A DNA stretch of 7,756 nt. Origin: Alphaproteobacteria bacterium (GTDB lineage: Bacteria > Pseudomonadota > Alphaproteobacteria > Rickettsiales > RI-342). The notes beneath the pieces are model-generated. The model did no database searches, had not been told where the DNA came from, and saw nothing but the letters and a program-made list of their open reading frames with translations. A program made the position numbers and the translations under genes. This document shows, in pieces, positions 1-7,269 of the stretch; the stretch's first letter is position 1, and the number at the start of each line of letters is the position of its first letter. The stretch is taken from the NCBI GenBank assembly GCA_020851915.1, contig JADZBT010000147.1, positions 1 to 7,756 of the forward strand, written 5' to 3'.

Positions 1-1741
1 CCGGCGCGTCCTCGTGGGCCTTGAGTTTGCCTTTGCCGGGGATGCGGGCGGGGACTTTTTTGCCGGTGAATTTGCCGCTCCACTTTTCCCAGTCCGGCCA
101 CCAGGAGCCGGGGGTTTCCGCCGCTGATTCGAGCCAGCGGTCGGGCGATTCGGCCTTCGCGGCGTCGTTCACCCAGTAGCTGTATTTTTTCTTCGCGGGC
201 GGATTCACCACGCCCGCCACATGGCCCGATCCCGCCAACACGAAGCGGCTGGGCCCGCCCAGCAGCGCGCGCGTCTTGTAGGTGGATTGCCACGGCGCGA
301 TATGATCCTCGCGGGTGGAGAGGATATAGGCCGGGGTCTTTATTTTGCTGAGGTCGATCTTCACGCCGCCGATGGTGATGCCGCCCGGATCCTTCAGGCG
401 ATTCTCGATATACATCTTCCGCAGATAGAAGCTATGCATCTTGCAGGGTAGCCGCGTGTTGTCGGAATTCCAGTAGAGCAGGTCGAACGGGAAGGGGTCT
501 TTCCCCAGCAGGTAATTATTCACCACGAACGACCAGATGAGCTCATTGGCGCGCAGCATATTGAAGGTGGTGGACATCTCGCTGGCATCGAGATAGCCGC
601 GCGCCTGCATGCGCTCCTCAAGCGCCGTCACCTGCTCGTCATCGATGAACACGCCGAGCTGCCCCGGCTCCGCGAAATCGATCATCGTCGTGAGGAAGGT
701 CGCCGCCTTGATGCGGTCATCGCCCTTCGCCGCCATCCACGCCATGGTGATAGCAAGCAACGTGCCGCCCAGGCAATAGCCCGCAGCCAGCACCTCGCGT
801 TCGCCGGTCGCCTGTTCGATGGCATCGAGCGCGGCCAGCGCGCCCTTGGTCATGTATTCGTCAAATGTGACATCGCGGTGGTGCTCGTCCGGATTCACCC
901 ACGACACCACGAACACGGTGTAGCCCTTGTCCACCATGTATTTCGCCATGGAATTCTCCGGCGACAGGTCGAGGATGTAGAACTTGTTGATCCATGCCGG
1001 AATGATGAGCAGCGGGCGCTGATGCACCTCCTTGGTGGTAGGCGCATACTGGATAAGCTCCATCAGCTCGTTGCGGAACACCACCTTGCCGGGCGTCGCG
1101 GCGATATTCTCGCCGGGATGGAAGGCCTTGTAATCCGTCATGCTGATGGCGAGCTTGCCGTGCCCACGGCGCAGGTCGGTGAGAAAATTCTTCATGCCGC
1201 GCACGAGGTTCTCGCCGTTGCTCTCCAGCGTCGCCTTCATCACCTGCGGGTTGGTCGCCGCGAAATTGCTGGGCGACATGGCATCGACGAACTGCTTGGT
1301 ATAGAAATCCACTTTCTTGGCGATCTGCGGATCGAGCCCCTCCACCTCTTGCACCGACTGCATGATGCTCTGCGACGTGAGCAGGTAGGCCTGCTGGATG
1401 AAATGGAACAGCGGGTTCTGCGCCCAGGCGTCGTCACGGAACCGGCGGTCGGAGGACGGCGCGGATTCCGGGGCCTGCCCCATGAATTGCTGCGCGGCGT
1501 CCTGCCAGAGATTCATGTAATTCTGCCAGAGATCGGCCTGCGATTTCAGCAGGCGGGAGGGATCAGAAAATAACTGCGCGTAGAACTCCATGAACGCATT
1601 ACCCACCGACGGCGGTGGCGCGGCGCTGATGCCCTCCATCGCCGGGGTGGCGAACAACTCCTGCACGATCTGCTGATACTGCTCAGATGCGTCCTGCATG
1701 TTGCGCGCGAACGCGTCTGCGGCCTGTTGGGTGCGTGGCAT
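1..1741 (-). CDS. phaC: Class I poly(3-hydroxyalkanoate) synthase PhaC (3' end cut by window)
   Basis: This cytosolic, granule-bound enzyme polymerises (R)-3-hydroxyacyl-CoA, typically 3-hydroxybutyryl-CoA, into storage polyester. The 580 codons present are open throughout. The lipase-like box GYCLGG lies at residues 321-326, with the nucleophile Cys323. The catalytic Asp479 sits in REDHIAPW and the catalytic His507 in GSGHVAGV. These closely match Cys319, Asp480 and His508 of the Cupriavidus necator enzyme, and all three are in one frame, so there is no frameshift. The N-terminal part (about residues 1-100) is variable, as usual; the PhaC N-domain and the alpha/beta-hydrolase core follow. 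The visible end, KLKAHEDAP, suggests that only about five to ten residues are missing, by family knowledge. ATG at 1741 has a purine-rich Shine-Dalgarno (GGGGGAG, complement of 1749-1755) seven bases upstream. It is transcribed divergently from the next gene. No phaA, phaB or obvious phasin gene is in the window. Confidence 0.96.
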   Translation of the reverse strand, partial: MPRTQQAADAFARNMQDASEQYQQIVQELFATPAMEGISAAPPPSVGNAFMEFYAQLFSDPSRLLKSQADLWQNYMNLWQDAAQQFMGQAPESAPSSDRRFRDDAWAQNPLFHFIQQAYLLTSQSIMQSVQEVEGLDPQIAKKVDFYTKQFVDAMSPSNFAATNPQVMKATLESNGENLVRGMKNFLTDLRRGHGKLAISMTDYKAFHPGENIAATPGKVVFRNELMELIQYAPTTKEVHQRPLLIIPAWINKFYILDLSPENSMAKYMVDKGYTVFVVSWVNPDEHHRDVTFDEYMTKGALAALDAIEQATGEREVLAAGYCLGGTLLAITMAWMAAKGDDRIKAATFLTTMIDFAEPGQLGVFIDDEQVTALEERMQARGYLDASEMSTTFNMLRANELIWSFVVNNYLLGKDPFPFDLLYWNSDNTRLPCKMHSFYLRKMYIENRLKDPGGITIGGVKIDLSKIKTPAYILSTREDHIAPWQSTYKTRALLGGPSRFVLAGSGHVAGVVNPPAKKKYSYWVNDAAKAESPDRWLESAAETPGSWWPDWEKWSGKFTGKKVPARIPGKGKLKAHEDAP

Positions 1742-1762
1742 GATATATCTCCCCCTCCGTGG

Positions 1763-1791
1763 GTTATACCCGGGGGGCGGTATGACCGCAA
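1763..1791 (-). promoter_or_regulatory. Candidate sigma-70-type promoter for phaC
   Basis: Reading the minus strand, TTGCGG (1791-1786), a 17-base spacer and TATAAC (1768-1763) resemble -35 and -10 boxes. TATAAC matches the consensus at five of six positions. The -10 box lies about 21 bases before the phaC start, which implies a very short leader holding little more than the ribosome binding site. This is inferred from sequence only. Confidence 0.45.
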
Positions 1792-1798
1792 ACTCTAT

Positions 1799-1828
1799 TT
1801 GCATAATAGCCGGGTTTCGCGCTATACA
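1799..1828 (+). promoter_or_regulatory. Candidate promoter for the secreted orphan and possibly hom-glpX
   Basis: TTGCAT (1799-1804), an 18-base spacer and TATACA (1823-1828) form a plausible -35/-10 pair on the plus strand. Its -10 box is 39 bases before the ATG at 1868. Its upstream end lies next to the candidate phaC promoter, so the two would fire back to back from one 126-bp region. No operator-like repeat was recognised between them. Confidence 0.4.
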
Positions 1829-1867
1829 GGGGCGGGGATTTTGAATCATCTATTTCGGGGCGGGGAC

Positions 1868-2827
1868 ATGCATATGCACAAGCTTTTCATGGCGGGTTTG
1901 ACCGCATCGGCGATAGCGTTAACCGCAGGAATGGCGGCGGCTTCAGACGGTGAGAGCGCGTACAACGTCCGTCGCGCGCCTACCTATAACGCCGCAGCCG
2001 GAGCGCCGATGCCGCCCGTGCCGAATGCCGCCGTCGCACCCTCCGGCGAGGAAGGGGATTCCAGCGCCGATGCGGGGTTCAAATCTCCGCAGCGTACCGA
2101 GGATCCCGGCCTGTGGGGCGGCATCAAGAGTGGCTTCAGCAGCATGGGCCGAAGCGCAGGCGTCGTCGCAGGAAAAGTGAAGGGAACCTTCAGCGAGGAA
2201 GAGCCGTTACCGCAGCGGCGCGCACCTGCGGGAAATATGGACATCAATGCCGCGCCCGCCGGTCAGGCGATGATGGCCCCTCCTCCGGGCATGGCCCCGA
2301 TGCCGCCTGCCCCTCCGGGTGAATTCGGCGATATGCCGATGCCGCCGCAGGCAGGATCTCCCGTAACACCACTGGCCGGGATGGATTCCATCCCGCCATT
2401 GCCGCCACAGCCACAGACCACCGGCGGGGAGTTCCCCGACCTCGGCTCCGTGCCGCCTCCCCCGCCTCCGGGCATGGAGGCCATGCAGAGCCGCGACGCG
2501 ATGATGGCCGACCGCGAGGCGCGCATGGCCGCGCAGATGGAGGCCGAAGCCGAGCGCATGAAGTCCGCGCCTCAGGCAGGCGGAGCCGGATGGGAAACCT
2601 ATCCGCGTCAGCCGATGGGCAGCGCCGCCCCTTCCGCAGGCGGAACCATGGACATCCCGCCGCCACCGCAGGTGGCGTCCGTGCCGGATGATCTCTACAC
2701 GCTTCCGTCGCAGCAGGTGCACCTGAGGGCGCCGTCCAGCATGCCGCACGCCATGCGCCAGCTTCCTGAATCCCGTTACGCGGCACGCCGCGCACGGGAG
2801 CGGGGACGGCATTCCGGCGCCTACTGA
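1868..2827 (+). CDS. Exported proline/methionine-rich low-complexity protein, function unknown
   Basis: I do not recognise this protein. From ATG 1868 it has 319 residues. Residues 1-25 look like a Sec signal peptide: a basic start (MHMHK), a hydrophobic core and an Ala-X-Ala site before Ser26, so it is probably periplasmic or envelope-associated. Residues 81-108 form a Gly/Ser-rich segment starting GLWGGIKSGF that may be amphipathic. Residues about 130-200 are Pro/Met/Gly-rich, ending in six prolines at 196-201. Residues 203-232 are a charged Met/Ala/Glu/Arg stretch likely to be helical. The C-terminus is very basic (RYAARRARERGRH). No catalytic motif is visible and it is probably largely disordered. 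Two starts are possible, ATG 1868 and ATG 1874; each has a GGGG run 7-8 bases upstream. It ends 26 bases before hom on the same strand and may share its transcript. GC-rich codons match the neighbours, so recent transfer is not indicated. That it is a real gene rests on the signal peptide, the start site and its fit between neighbours. Confidence 0.75.
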   Translation: MHMHKLFMAGLTASAIALTAGMAAASDGESAYNVRRAPTYNAAAGAPMPPVPNAAVAPSGEEGDSSADAGFKSPQRTEDPGLWGGIKSGFSSMGRSAGVVAGKVKGTFSEEEPLPQRRAPAGNMDINAAPAGQAMMAPPPGMAPMPPAPPGEFGDMPMPPQAGSPVTPLAGMDSIPPLPPQPQTTGGEFPDLGSVPPPPPPGMEAMQSRDAMMADREARMAAQMEAEAERMKSAPQAGGAGWETYPRQPMGSAAPSAGGTMDIPPPPQVASVPDDLYTLPSQQVHLRAPSSMPHAMRQLPESRYAARRARERGRHSGAY

Positions 2828-2841
2828 TCTCTTTTGCTTAC

Positions 2842-2846
2842 GGAGA
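2842..2846 (+). promoter_or_regulatory. Ribosome binding site that decides the hom start
   Basis: GGAGA lies seven bases before ATG 2854 but only four before the in-frame TTG at 2851. The spacing favours ATG 2854 as the hom start. Confidence 0.65.
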
Positions 2847-2853
2847 ATGATTG

Positions 2854-4152
2854 ATGACGGACACGCCGCCACTTCGCGTTGCTATTGCCGGTCTGGGAAC
2901 GGTCGGCGCGGGCACGGCGCGTCTGCTCGCGGAGCGGGCGTCCGACCTTGAGAAAAAATGTGGGCGCGCGTTGCGGCTGGGCGCGGTATCGTCGCGCGAC
3001 CGCACAAAAGATCGCGGCGTTTCGCTGGGTGGCATCGCCTGGCATGACGACGCCATGGCATTGGCCCGCGACCCGAATGTGGACGTGGTGGTGGAGCTGA
3101 TCGGCGGATCGGATGGCATCGCCAGAACGCTGGTTGAAGCCGCACTCGCCAACGGCAAGCATGTCGTCACCGCCAACAAGGCGCTGATCGCGCATCACGG
3201 CGCGGCGCTCGCGGCGCTCGCCGAATCCAAGGGCGTGGCGCTGCAATTCGAGGCGGCCGTCGCCGGGGGTATCCCCATCGTCAAGGCCTTCAAGGAGGGC
3301 CTCGCCGCCAACGGCATCAAGCGCGTGGTAGGTATTCTGAACGGCACATGCAACTACATCCTCGACCAGATGCAGCAGACCCGCCGCAGCTTCGGCGACG
3401 TGCTGAAAGAGGCACAGGAGAAAGGCTATGCCGAAGCCGATCCCGCCTTCGACGTGGACGGCATCGACACCGCGCACAAATTGGCCATCCTCACCAGTCT
3501 CGCATACGGAACGAAACCGGATATTGCGTCGGTCTATATCGAAGGCATCCGCCACATCACCTTCGACGATATCGAATACGCGCAGGAATTAGGCTATCGC
3601 ATCAAGCTGCTGGGGATAGCGCGCCCGACGGAGCACGGCATCGAGCAGCGCGTGCATCCCTGCATGGTCGCGGCCAGCCAGCCGCTGGGCCAGATACCCG
3701 GCGTCTACAACGCCATCGAAACCGAAGGCGATTTCGTCGGCAACGCGCTGTTCGAGGGACGCGGCGCGGGCGCGGGCCCCACAGCGTCAGCGGTAGTGGC
3801 CGACCTCATCGACATCGCGCGCGGGCACATCACCTCCCCGTTCGGCGTGAAGGCGGCAGCGCTCACTGCCATCGCGCCCGCCCCCATCGATCGCCATCAG
3901 GGCGCGTACTACATGCGTATTCAGGCCCTCGACAAGCCGGGCGTGCTGGCCTCCGTCAGCACCGTGTTCTTCGAGGAAGGCGTGTCCATCGAATCCTGCC
4001 TGCAGCGCGGGCATAATCCCGGCGAGCCGGTGCATCTTGCGATCATCACGCATGTCACGCGCGAGTCTTCCATGGCGAAAGCCCTTGAACGAATCGCGAA
4101 ACTCGCAAATATTATGGAATCCCCGCATATGATAAGGATCGAGCCGCTATGA
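2854..4152 (+). CDS. hom: Homoserine dehydrogenase with C-terminal ACT domain
   Basis: It reduces L-aspartate-4-semialdehyde to L-homoserine with NAD(P)H, the branch point to threonine and methionine. The 432-residue length is typical of monofunctional bacterial enzymes, with no fused aspartokinase. A Rossmann fold begins at once, with the dinucleotide loop GLGTVG at 13-18. NGTCNYI at 163-169 is the conserved substrate-domain motif. The family signature spans 187-209 and contains Glu194, Asp205 and Lys209, the counterparts of yeast Glu208, Asp219 and Lys223 (catalytic or substrate-binding). An ACT domain starts near residue 352 (YYMRIQALDKPGVLA), so feedback regulation by threonine is expected by family analogy. 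The gene follows the secreted orphan by 26 bases, and its stop overlaps the glpX start by four bases. No thrB or thrC is in the window. Confidence 0.97.
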   Translation: MTDTPPLRVAIAGLGTVGAGTARLLAERASDLEKKCGRALRLGAVSSRDRTKDRGVSLGGIAWHDDAMALARDPNVDVVVELIGGSDGIARTLVEAALANGKHVVTANKALIAHHGAALAALAESKGVALQFEAAVAGGIPIVKAFKEGLAANGIKRVVGILNGTCNYILDQMQQTRRSFGDVLKEAQEKGYAEADPAFDVDGIDTAHKLAILTSLAYGTKPDIASVYIEGIRHITFDDIEYAQELGYRIKLLGIARPTEHGIEQRVHPCMVAASQPLGQIPGVYNAIETEGDFVGNALFEGRGAGAGPTASAVVADLIDIARGHITSPFGVKAAALTAIAPAPIDRHQGAYYMRIQALDKPGVLASVSTVFFEEGVSIESCLQRGHNPGEPVHLAIITHVTRESSMAKALERIAKLANIMESPHMIRIEPL

Positions 4153-5168
4153 GTTTCGCCGCACGCCGCGCCAAGGAAGATTCCGAGAGCCTGACCCTCG
4201 ACCGTAACCTGGCACTGGAAGCCGTGCGCGTGACCGAGGCCGCCGCACTCGCCTGCTCGCGTTGGATGGGTCGCGGCGACGAGAAGGCCGCCGATCAGGC
4301 CGCCGTCAACGCCATGCGCCGCGCGCTGAACCTGCTGCCCATCGAAGGCACGGTGGTGATCGGCGAAGGCGAGCGCGACAAGGCGCCGATGCTCTATATC
4401 GGCGAGAAGGTCGGCTGCTCCGGCCCCAAAGTGGACATCGCGCTCGACCCGCTCGAAGGCACGACCATCTGCGCGGTGGGCGGCCCGAACGCGCTGGCCG
4501 TCATCGCCTTCGCCGAAGAAGGCGGATTCCTGCATGCGCCGGACGTCTACATGAAGAAGATCGCCGTGGGCGGCGGGCTTCCCGACGGCGTGGTGAATCT
4601 CGACGACGCCCCCAAAAAGAACCTCAAGAGCCTCGCCAAAGCCAAGGGCTGCGACGTGTCGGATCTCGTGGTCATCATCCTCGACCGTCCGCGCCACGAA
4701 GAACTCATCGCGCAGGTGCGCGAGGCGGGCGCACGCATCCAGCTCATCCATGACGGCGACGTGGCAGGGGTCATCTCCACCTCGCGCCCCAACGCGGTGG
4801 GCGACATTTACATCGGCAGCGGCGGTGCGCCGGAAGGCGTGCTGGCAGCGGCGGCGCTGCGCTCCATCGGCGGGCAGATGCAGGGCAAACTCATCTTCCG
4901 CGACGAGGACGAAAAAGCCCGCGCGAGCCGCATGGGCATCACCGATTTCAGCCGCACCTACAGCGTCACCGACATGGCGAAGGGCGACGTGATGTTTGCC
5001 GCCACGGGCGTCACCAACGGCGCGATGCTGGACGGCGTGCGGCGCTTTGCGGGCGGCGCCACGACGCACTCCATCGTCATGCGCTCCAAGACCGGCACAG
5101 TGCGCGAGATCCGCGCCGAACACAATTTCGCCCGCAAGACCGACTGGTCAGCGGAAGACGAGAAATGA
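4149..5168 (+). CDS. glpX: Class II fructose-1,6-bisphosphatase GlpX
   Basis: It hydrolyses fructose 1,6-bisphosphate to fructose 6-phosphate in gluconeogenesis. In autotrophs some relatives also act on sedoheptulose 1,7-bisphosphate; nothing here indicates that. It has 339 residues, the usual size. The metal and substrate residues known from E. coli GlpX (Asp33, Glu57, Asp85, Glu88, Glu213) align to Asp49, Glu73 (in GEGERD, 72-77), Asp100 and Glu103 (in DPLEGTT, 100-106) and Glu229 (in GGAPEG). The active site therefore looks complete. ATG 4149 overlaps the hom stop in an ATGA arrangement, and AAGGA at 4134-4138, inside hom, is ten bases upstream, so translational coupling is likely. The stop is followed by 210 non-coding bases before recJ. 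Confidence 0.97.
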   Translation: MSFAARRAKEDSESLTLDRNLALEAVRVTEAAALACSRWMGRGDEKAADQAAVNAMRRALNLLPIEGTVVIGEGERDKAPMLYIGEKVGCSGPKVDIALDPLEGTTICAVGGPNALAVIAFAEEGGFLHAPDVYMKKIAVGGGLPDGVVNLDDAPKKNLKSLAKAKGCDVSDLVVIILDRPRHEELIAQVREAGARIQLIHDGDVAGVISTSRPNAVGDIYIGSGGAPEGVLAAAALRSIGGQMQGKLIFRDEDEKARASRMGITDFSRTYSVTDMAKGDVMFAATGVTNGAMLDGVRRFAGGATTHSIVMRSKTGTVREIRAEHNFARKTDWSAEDEK

Positions 5169-5179
5169 TTATATCATTG

Positions 5180-5213
5180 CCCCCGTGCGCGCCTGCTGGC
5201 GCACACATGGGGC
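5180..5213 (+). other. GC-rich stem-loop after glpX, possible weak terminator or mRNA end
   Basis: GTGCGC (5185-5190) pairs perfectly with GCGCAC (5199-5204) around an eight-base loop. GCCCC (5180-5184) can pair with GGGGC (5209-5213) across a four-base bulge. It begins 12 bases after the glpX stop. No T-run follows, so it is not a classical intrinsic terminator. It could protect the hom-glpX mRNA 3' end or mark a factor-dependent stop. Confidence 0.4.
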
Positions 5214-5279
5214 GCGGCTCAGGGCTGTGCGCGATCTGCTGACCGCGCCTGCGTACAAAAACAACATCTCCCCATCTTC

Positions 5280-5356
5280 CCCTCTCCCTCGAGGGAGAGG
5301 GTTGCGAAGGCTTAGCGAAGGCATCGCCTGAGCTTAGCCGCAGCTGGGTGAGGGGG
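5280..5356. repeat. Palindromic intergenic repeat unit between glpX and recJ
   Basis: CCCTCTCCCTC (5280-5290) is followed directly by its exact reverse complement GAGGGAGAGGG (5291-5301), a 22-bp perfect palindrome. Next come two direct copies of GCGAAGG (5304-5310 and 5315-5321), two of GCTTAGC (5310-5316 and 5332-5338), and a GGGTGAGGGGG tail (5346-5356). A second stem with a one-base bulge can form over 5311-5332. This layout resembles the dispersed palindromic elements found between genes in many proteobacteria. Whether copies exist elsewhere in this genome cannot be seen here. The rest of the 5169-5378 spacer holds the upstream hairpin and no recognisable gene or convincing promoter. Confidence 0.6.
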
Positions 5357-5378
5357 CAGCCCATCGGAAAGCAGCACT

Positions 5379-7199
5379 ATGACCACCGCCCACGCTCTTT
5401 CTTCCATAATCACCGAACCCGAAGCCCTCTTCGGTGTCACCGCATCGCTCACCGGCAGTCTATGGAAGGCCCGCGCCTGCGATGAGCGTCTGGCGCTGGC
5501 GCTTTCGCAGCGCCTGGACGTACCGGAGGTCATTGGCCGCGCGCTGGCCGCGCGCGGCGTCGGGCTCGATGATGCCGAGGGCTTCCTCACTCCCTCGCTG
5601 CGCCAGCATCTCCCCGACCCCTCCACGCTCAAGGACATGGACAAGGCAAGCGCCCGCATCGCCGACATCGTTCTGGCGGGAGGCGCGATCGGCATCTTCG
5701 GCGATTACGACGTGGACGGCGCCACCTCCACCGCGCTGCTTACGCGCTTTTTCCGCCATCTGGGCATCACAGCGCTGCCGCATATCCCCGACCGCATGAA
5801 GGAGGGCTACGGGCCCAACGCCCCCGCCCTGCTGGCGCTGAAGGACAAGGGCGCGCGCGCCGTCATCACCGTCGATTGCGGCACGGTCGCCTTCGAACCG
5901 CTGGCCGCAGCGAAGGATGCAGGCATCGAGGTCATCGTCGTCGATCACCATATCGGCGAGCCGCGCCTGCCGGACGTCTTCGCCGTCATCAACCCCAACC
6001 GCTTCGACGAAGACCGTGCGCTCGGGCATCTGGCTGCCGTGGGGGTCGCCTTCCTGCTGGTGGTGGCGGTCAATCGCTCCTTACGTGAACGAGGATTTTA
6101 CAAATCGATTCCGGAACCGGATTTATTGCAATGGCTCGACCTTGTGGCACTGGGCACGGTCTGTGACGTGGTATCGCTCACCGGCCTCAACCGCGCTTTC
6201 GTGGCGCAGGGGCTGCGGATACTCGGCCAACGGCGCAATGCGGGCCTTGCCGCGCTCATCGACGTTGCGGGAGTCACCGAAGCCCCCGGTACATACCACG
6301 CCGGATTCCTGCTGGGCCCGCGCGTCAATGCCGGAGGCCGCGTCGGCGAAGCACCGCTGGGCGCGACCCTGCTCTCCACCGAGAATGCCGAGGAAGCGCG
6401 CCGCATCGCGGCACGGCTGCATGTCCATAATGCCGAGCGGCAGGCCATCGAAGCATTCGTGCAAGAGAGCGCGAGCGCCCAGATCGACCGGCTCGACCCA
6501 TTGCCGCCGTTCGTCTGCGCGGTGGGCGAGGGTTGGCATCCGGGCGTCATCGGCATCGTCGCCGGACGCCTCAAGGAGCGCACCAACCGCCCCAGCGCCG
6601 TCATCGCACTGGAGGGTGGTATCGGCAAGGCCTCGGCCCGCTCCATCCCCGGTGTGGACTTAGGCGCCGCCATCACCGCCGCGCGCCATGCGGGATTGCT
6701 GCTCGCAGGCGGCGGCCACGCCATGGCGGCGGGGTTCACGGTGGAAGCCGATAAGATCCCCGCCCTGCTCGAATTCCTCAACGCCCGCCTGACCGCAGAG
6801 GTCGCCCGCCACGGCGCGGCGCGCGCGCTATCGCTGGACGGGATATTGTCGGTGGGCGGCATCACGCCCGCCCTCTCGGCCCGGATCGAGCAACTGGCTC
6901 CCTTCGGCGTCGGCAACCCGGAACCGCGTTTCGTGCTGCCGGAATGCCGCGTGCTCAACGCCGGCGTGGTGGGCGAGAACCACGTCCGCTGCATACTGGG
7001 CGACGGCGGTCTGGGCCGCTCCGCCAGCCCCGCCCGCATAAAGGCCATCGCCTTCCGCGCGCTGGGAACCCCGCTGGGCGACGCGCTCATCACCCCCCGC
7101 GCCCGCGCGCTGCACATCGCCGGCCACATCCGCATCAACCGCTGGCAAGGCCAGGAGAACGCGGAATTGCTCATCGACGACGCGGCGTGGGCGAAGTGA
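5379..7199 (+). CDS. recJ: Single-stranded-DNA-specific 5'-3' exonuclease RecJ
   Basis: This cytoplasmic nuclease degrades single-stranded DNA 5' to 3' in RecF-pathway recombination, mismatch repair and fork processing. The 606 residues match the usual length of about 570-610. DHH phosphoesterase motifs appear in order: GDYDVDG (108-114, Asp109/Asp111/Asp113), VDCGT (165-169), DHH (189-191) and GTVCDVV with Asp263. The DHHA1 glycine-rich motif GGGHAMAAGF starts at 444 (His447), and the OB-like C-terminal domain occupies roughly 465-606. All metal-binding motifs look intact. ATG 5379 follows GGAAAG (5366-5371) by seven bases. The N-terminus (GSLWKAR, DERLALALSQR) fits alphaproteobacterial RecJ, supporting this start. 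The palindromic repeat ends about 20 bases upstream, so recJ may be read from hom-glpX or from an unseen promoter. Codons for residues 234-252 are unusually AT-rich (42% GC). Confidence 0.97.
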   Translation: MTTAHALSSIITEPEALFGVTASLTGSLWKARACDERLALALSQRLDVPEVIGRALAARGVGLDDAEGFLTPSLRQHLPDPSTLKDMDKASARIADIVLAGGAIGIFGDYDVDGATSTALLTRFFRHLGITALPHIPDRMKEGYGPNAPALLALKDKGARAVITVDCGTVAFEPLAAAKDAGIEVIVVDHHIGEPRLPDVFAVINPNRFDEDRALGHLAAVGVAFLLVVAVNRSLRERGFYKSIPEPDLLQWLDLVALGTVCDVVSLTGLNRAFVAQGLRILGQRRNAGLAALIDVAGVTEAPGTYHAGFLLGPRVNAGGRVGEAPLGATLLSTENAEEARRIAARLHVHNAERQAIEAFVQESASAQIDRLDPLPPFVCAVGEGWHPGVIGIVAGRLKERTNRPSAVIALEGGIGKASARSIPGVDLGAAITAARHAGLLLAGGGHAMAAGFTVEADKIPALLEFLNARLTAEVARHGAARALSLDGILSVGGITPALSARIEQLAPFGVGNPEPRFVLPECRVLNAGVVGENHVRCILGDGGLGRSASPARIKAIAFRALGTPLGDALITPRARALHIAGHIRINRWQGQENAELLIDDAAWAK

Positions 7200-7221
7200 G
7201 CCCCGAATCCTTACAAAAGGC

Positions 7222-7250
7222 TTGATTTTAGAAGACGTAGCCTGTAGAGG
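7222..7250 (+). promoter_or_regulatory. Possible tRNA-Glu promoter
   Basis: TTGATT (7222-7227), a 17-base spacer and TAGAGG (7245-7250) lie 20 bases upstream of the mature tRNA 5' end in an AT-richer spacer. The -35 box is fair and the -10 box weak. It is placed mainly because a tRNA gene needs a promoter and the 70-base gap after recJ is the natural site. Confidence 0.3.
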
Positions 7251-7269
7251 TTTCAGTCCTTTTTGCCGC

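Noticed and set aside
878..1573. Plus-strand open frame of 231 codons opposite phaC
   Set aside because: It is antisense to phaC, has the His/Arg/Leu-rich composition of a shadow frame, and shows no ribosome binding site or domain.
1727..1867. Upstream extension of the secreted orphan to an ATG at 1727
   Set aside because: It would overlap the start of phaC and bury the signal peptide behind 47 residues. Internal starts at 1868 and 1874 give a proper signal peptide.
2851..2853. TTG start for hom
   Set aside because: It is only four bases from the GGAGA ribosome binding site; ATG 2854 has better spacing.
2207..2872. Minus-strand open frame of 221 codons opposite the secreted orphan
   Set aside because: The composition is Arg/His/Gly-rich with no motif, whereas the plus-strand frame has a signal peptide and a plausible start. 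It also runs into hom.
3348..4016. Alternative plus-strand frame inside hom
   Set aside because: It is an arginine-rich out-of-frame translation. The overlapping hom frame carries the conserved signature and ACT domain.
3921..5123. Minus-strand open frame of 400 codons opposite glpX and the end of hom
   Set aside because: It lies wholly antisense to two genes with verified catalytic motifs. Its translation is a His/Ala/Asp/Arg-rich sequence typical of the antisense frame of GC-rich codons, with no recognisable domain.
5164..5178. AT-rich inverted repeat AATGAT-TAT-ATCATT over the glpX stop
   Set aside because: It is short, weak and AT-only apart from one pair. It could arise by chance and has no linked feature.
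7218..7243. Possible recJ terminator hairpin (AGGCT/AGCCT)
   Set aside because: It has only a five-base stem with a 16-base loop and no T-run directly after; the run of five Ts near 7260-7264 is not adjacent.
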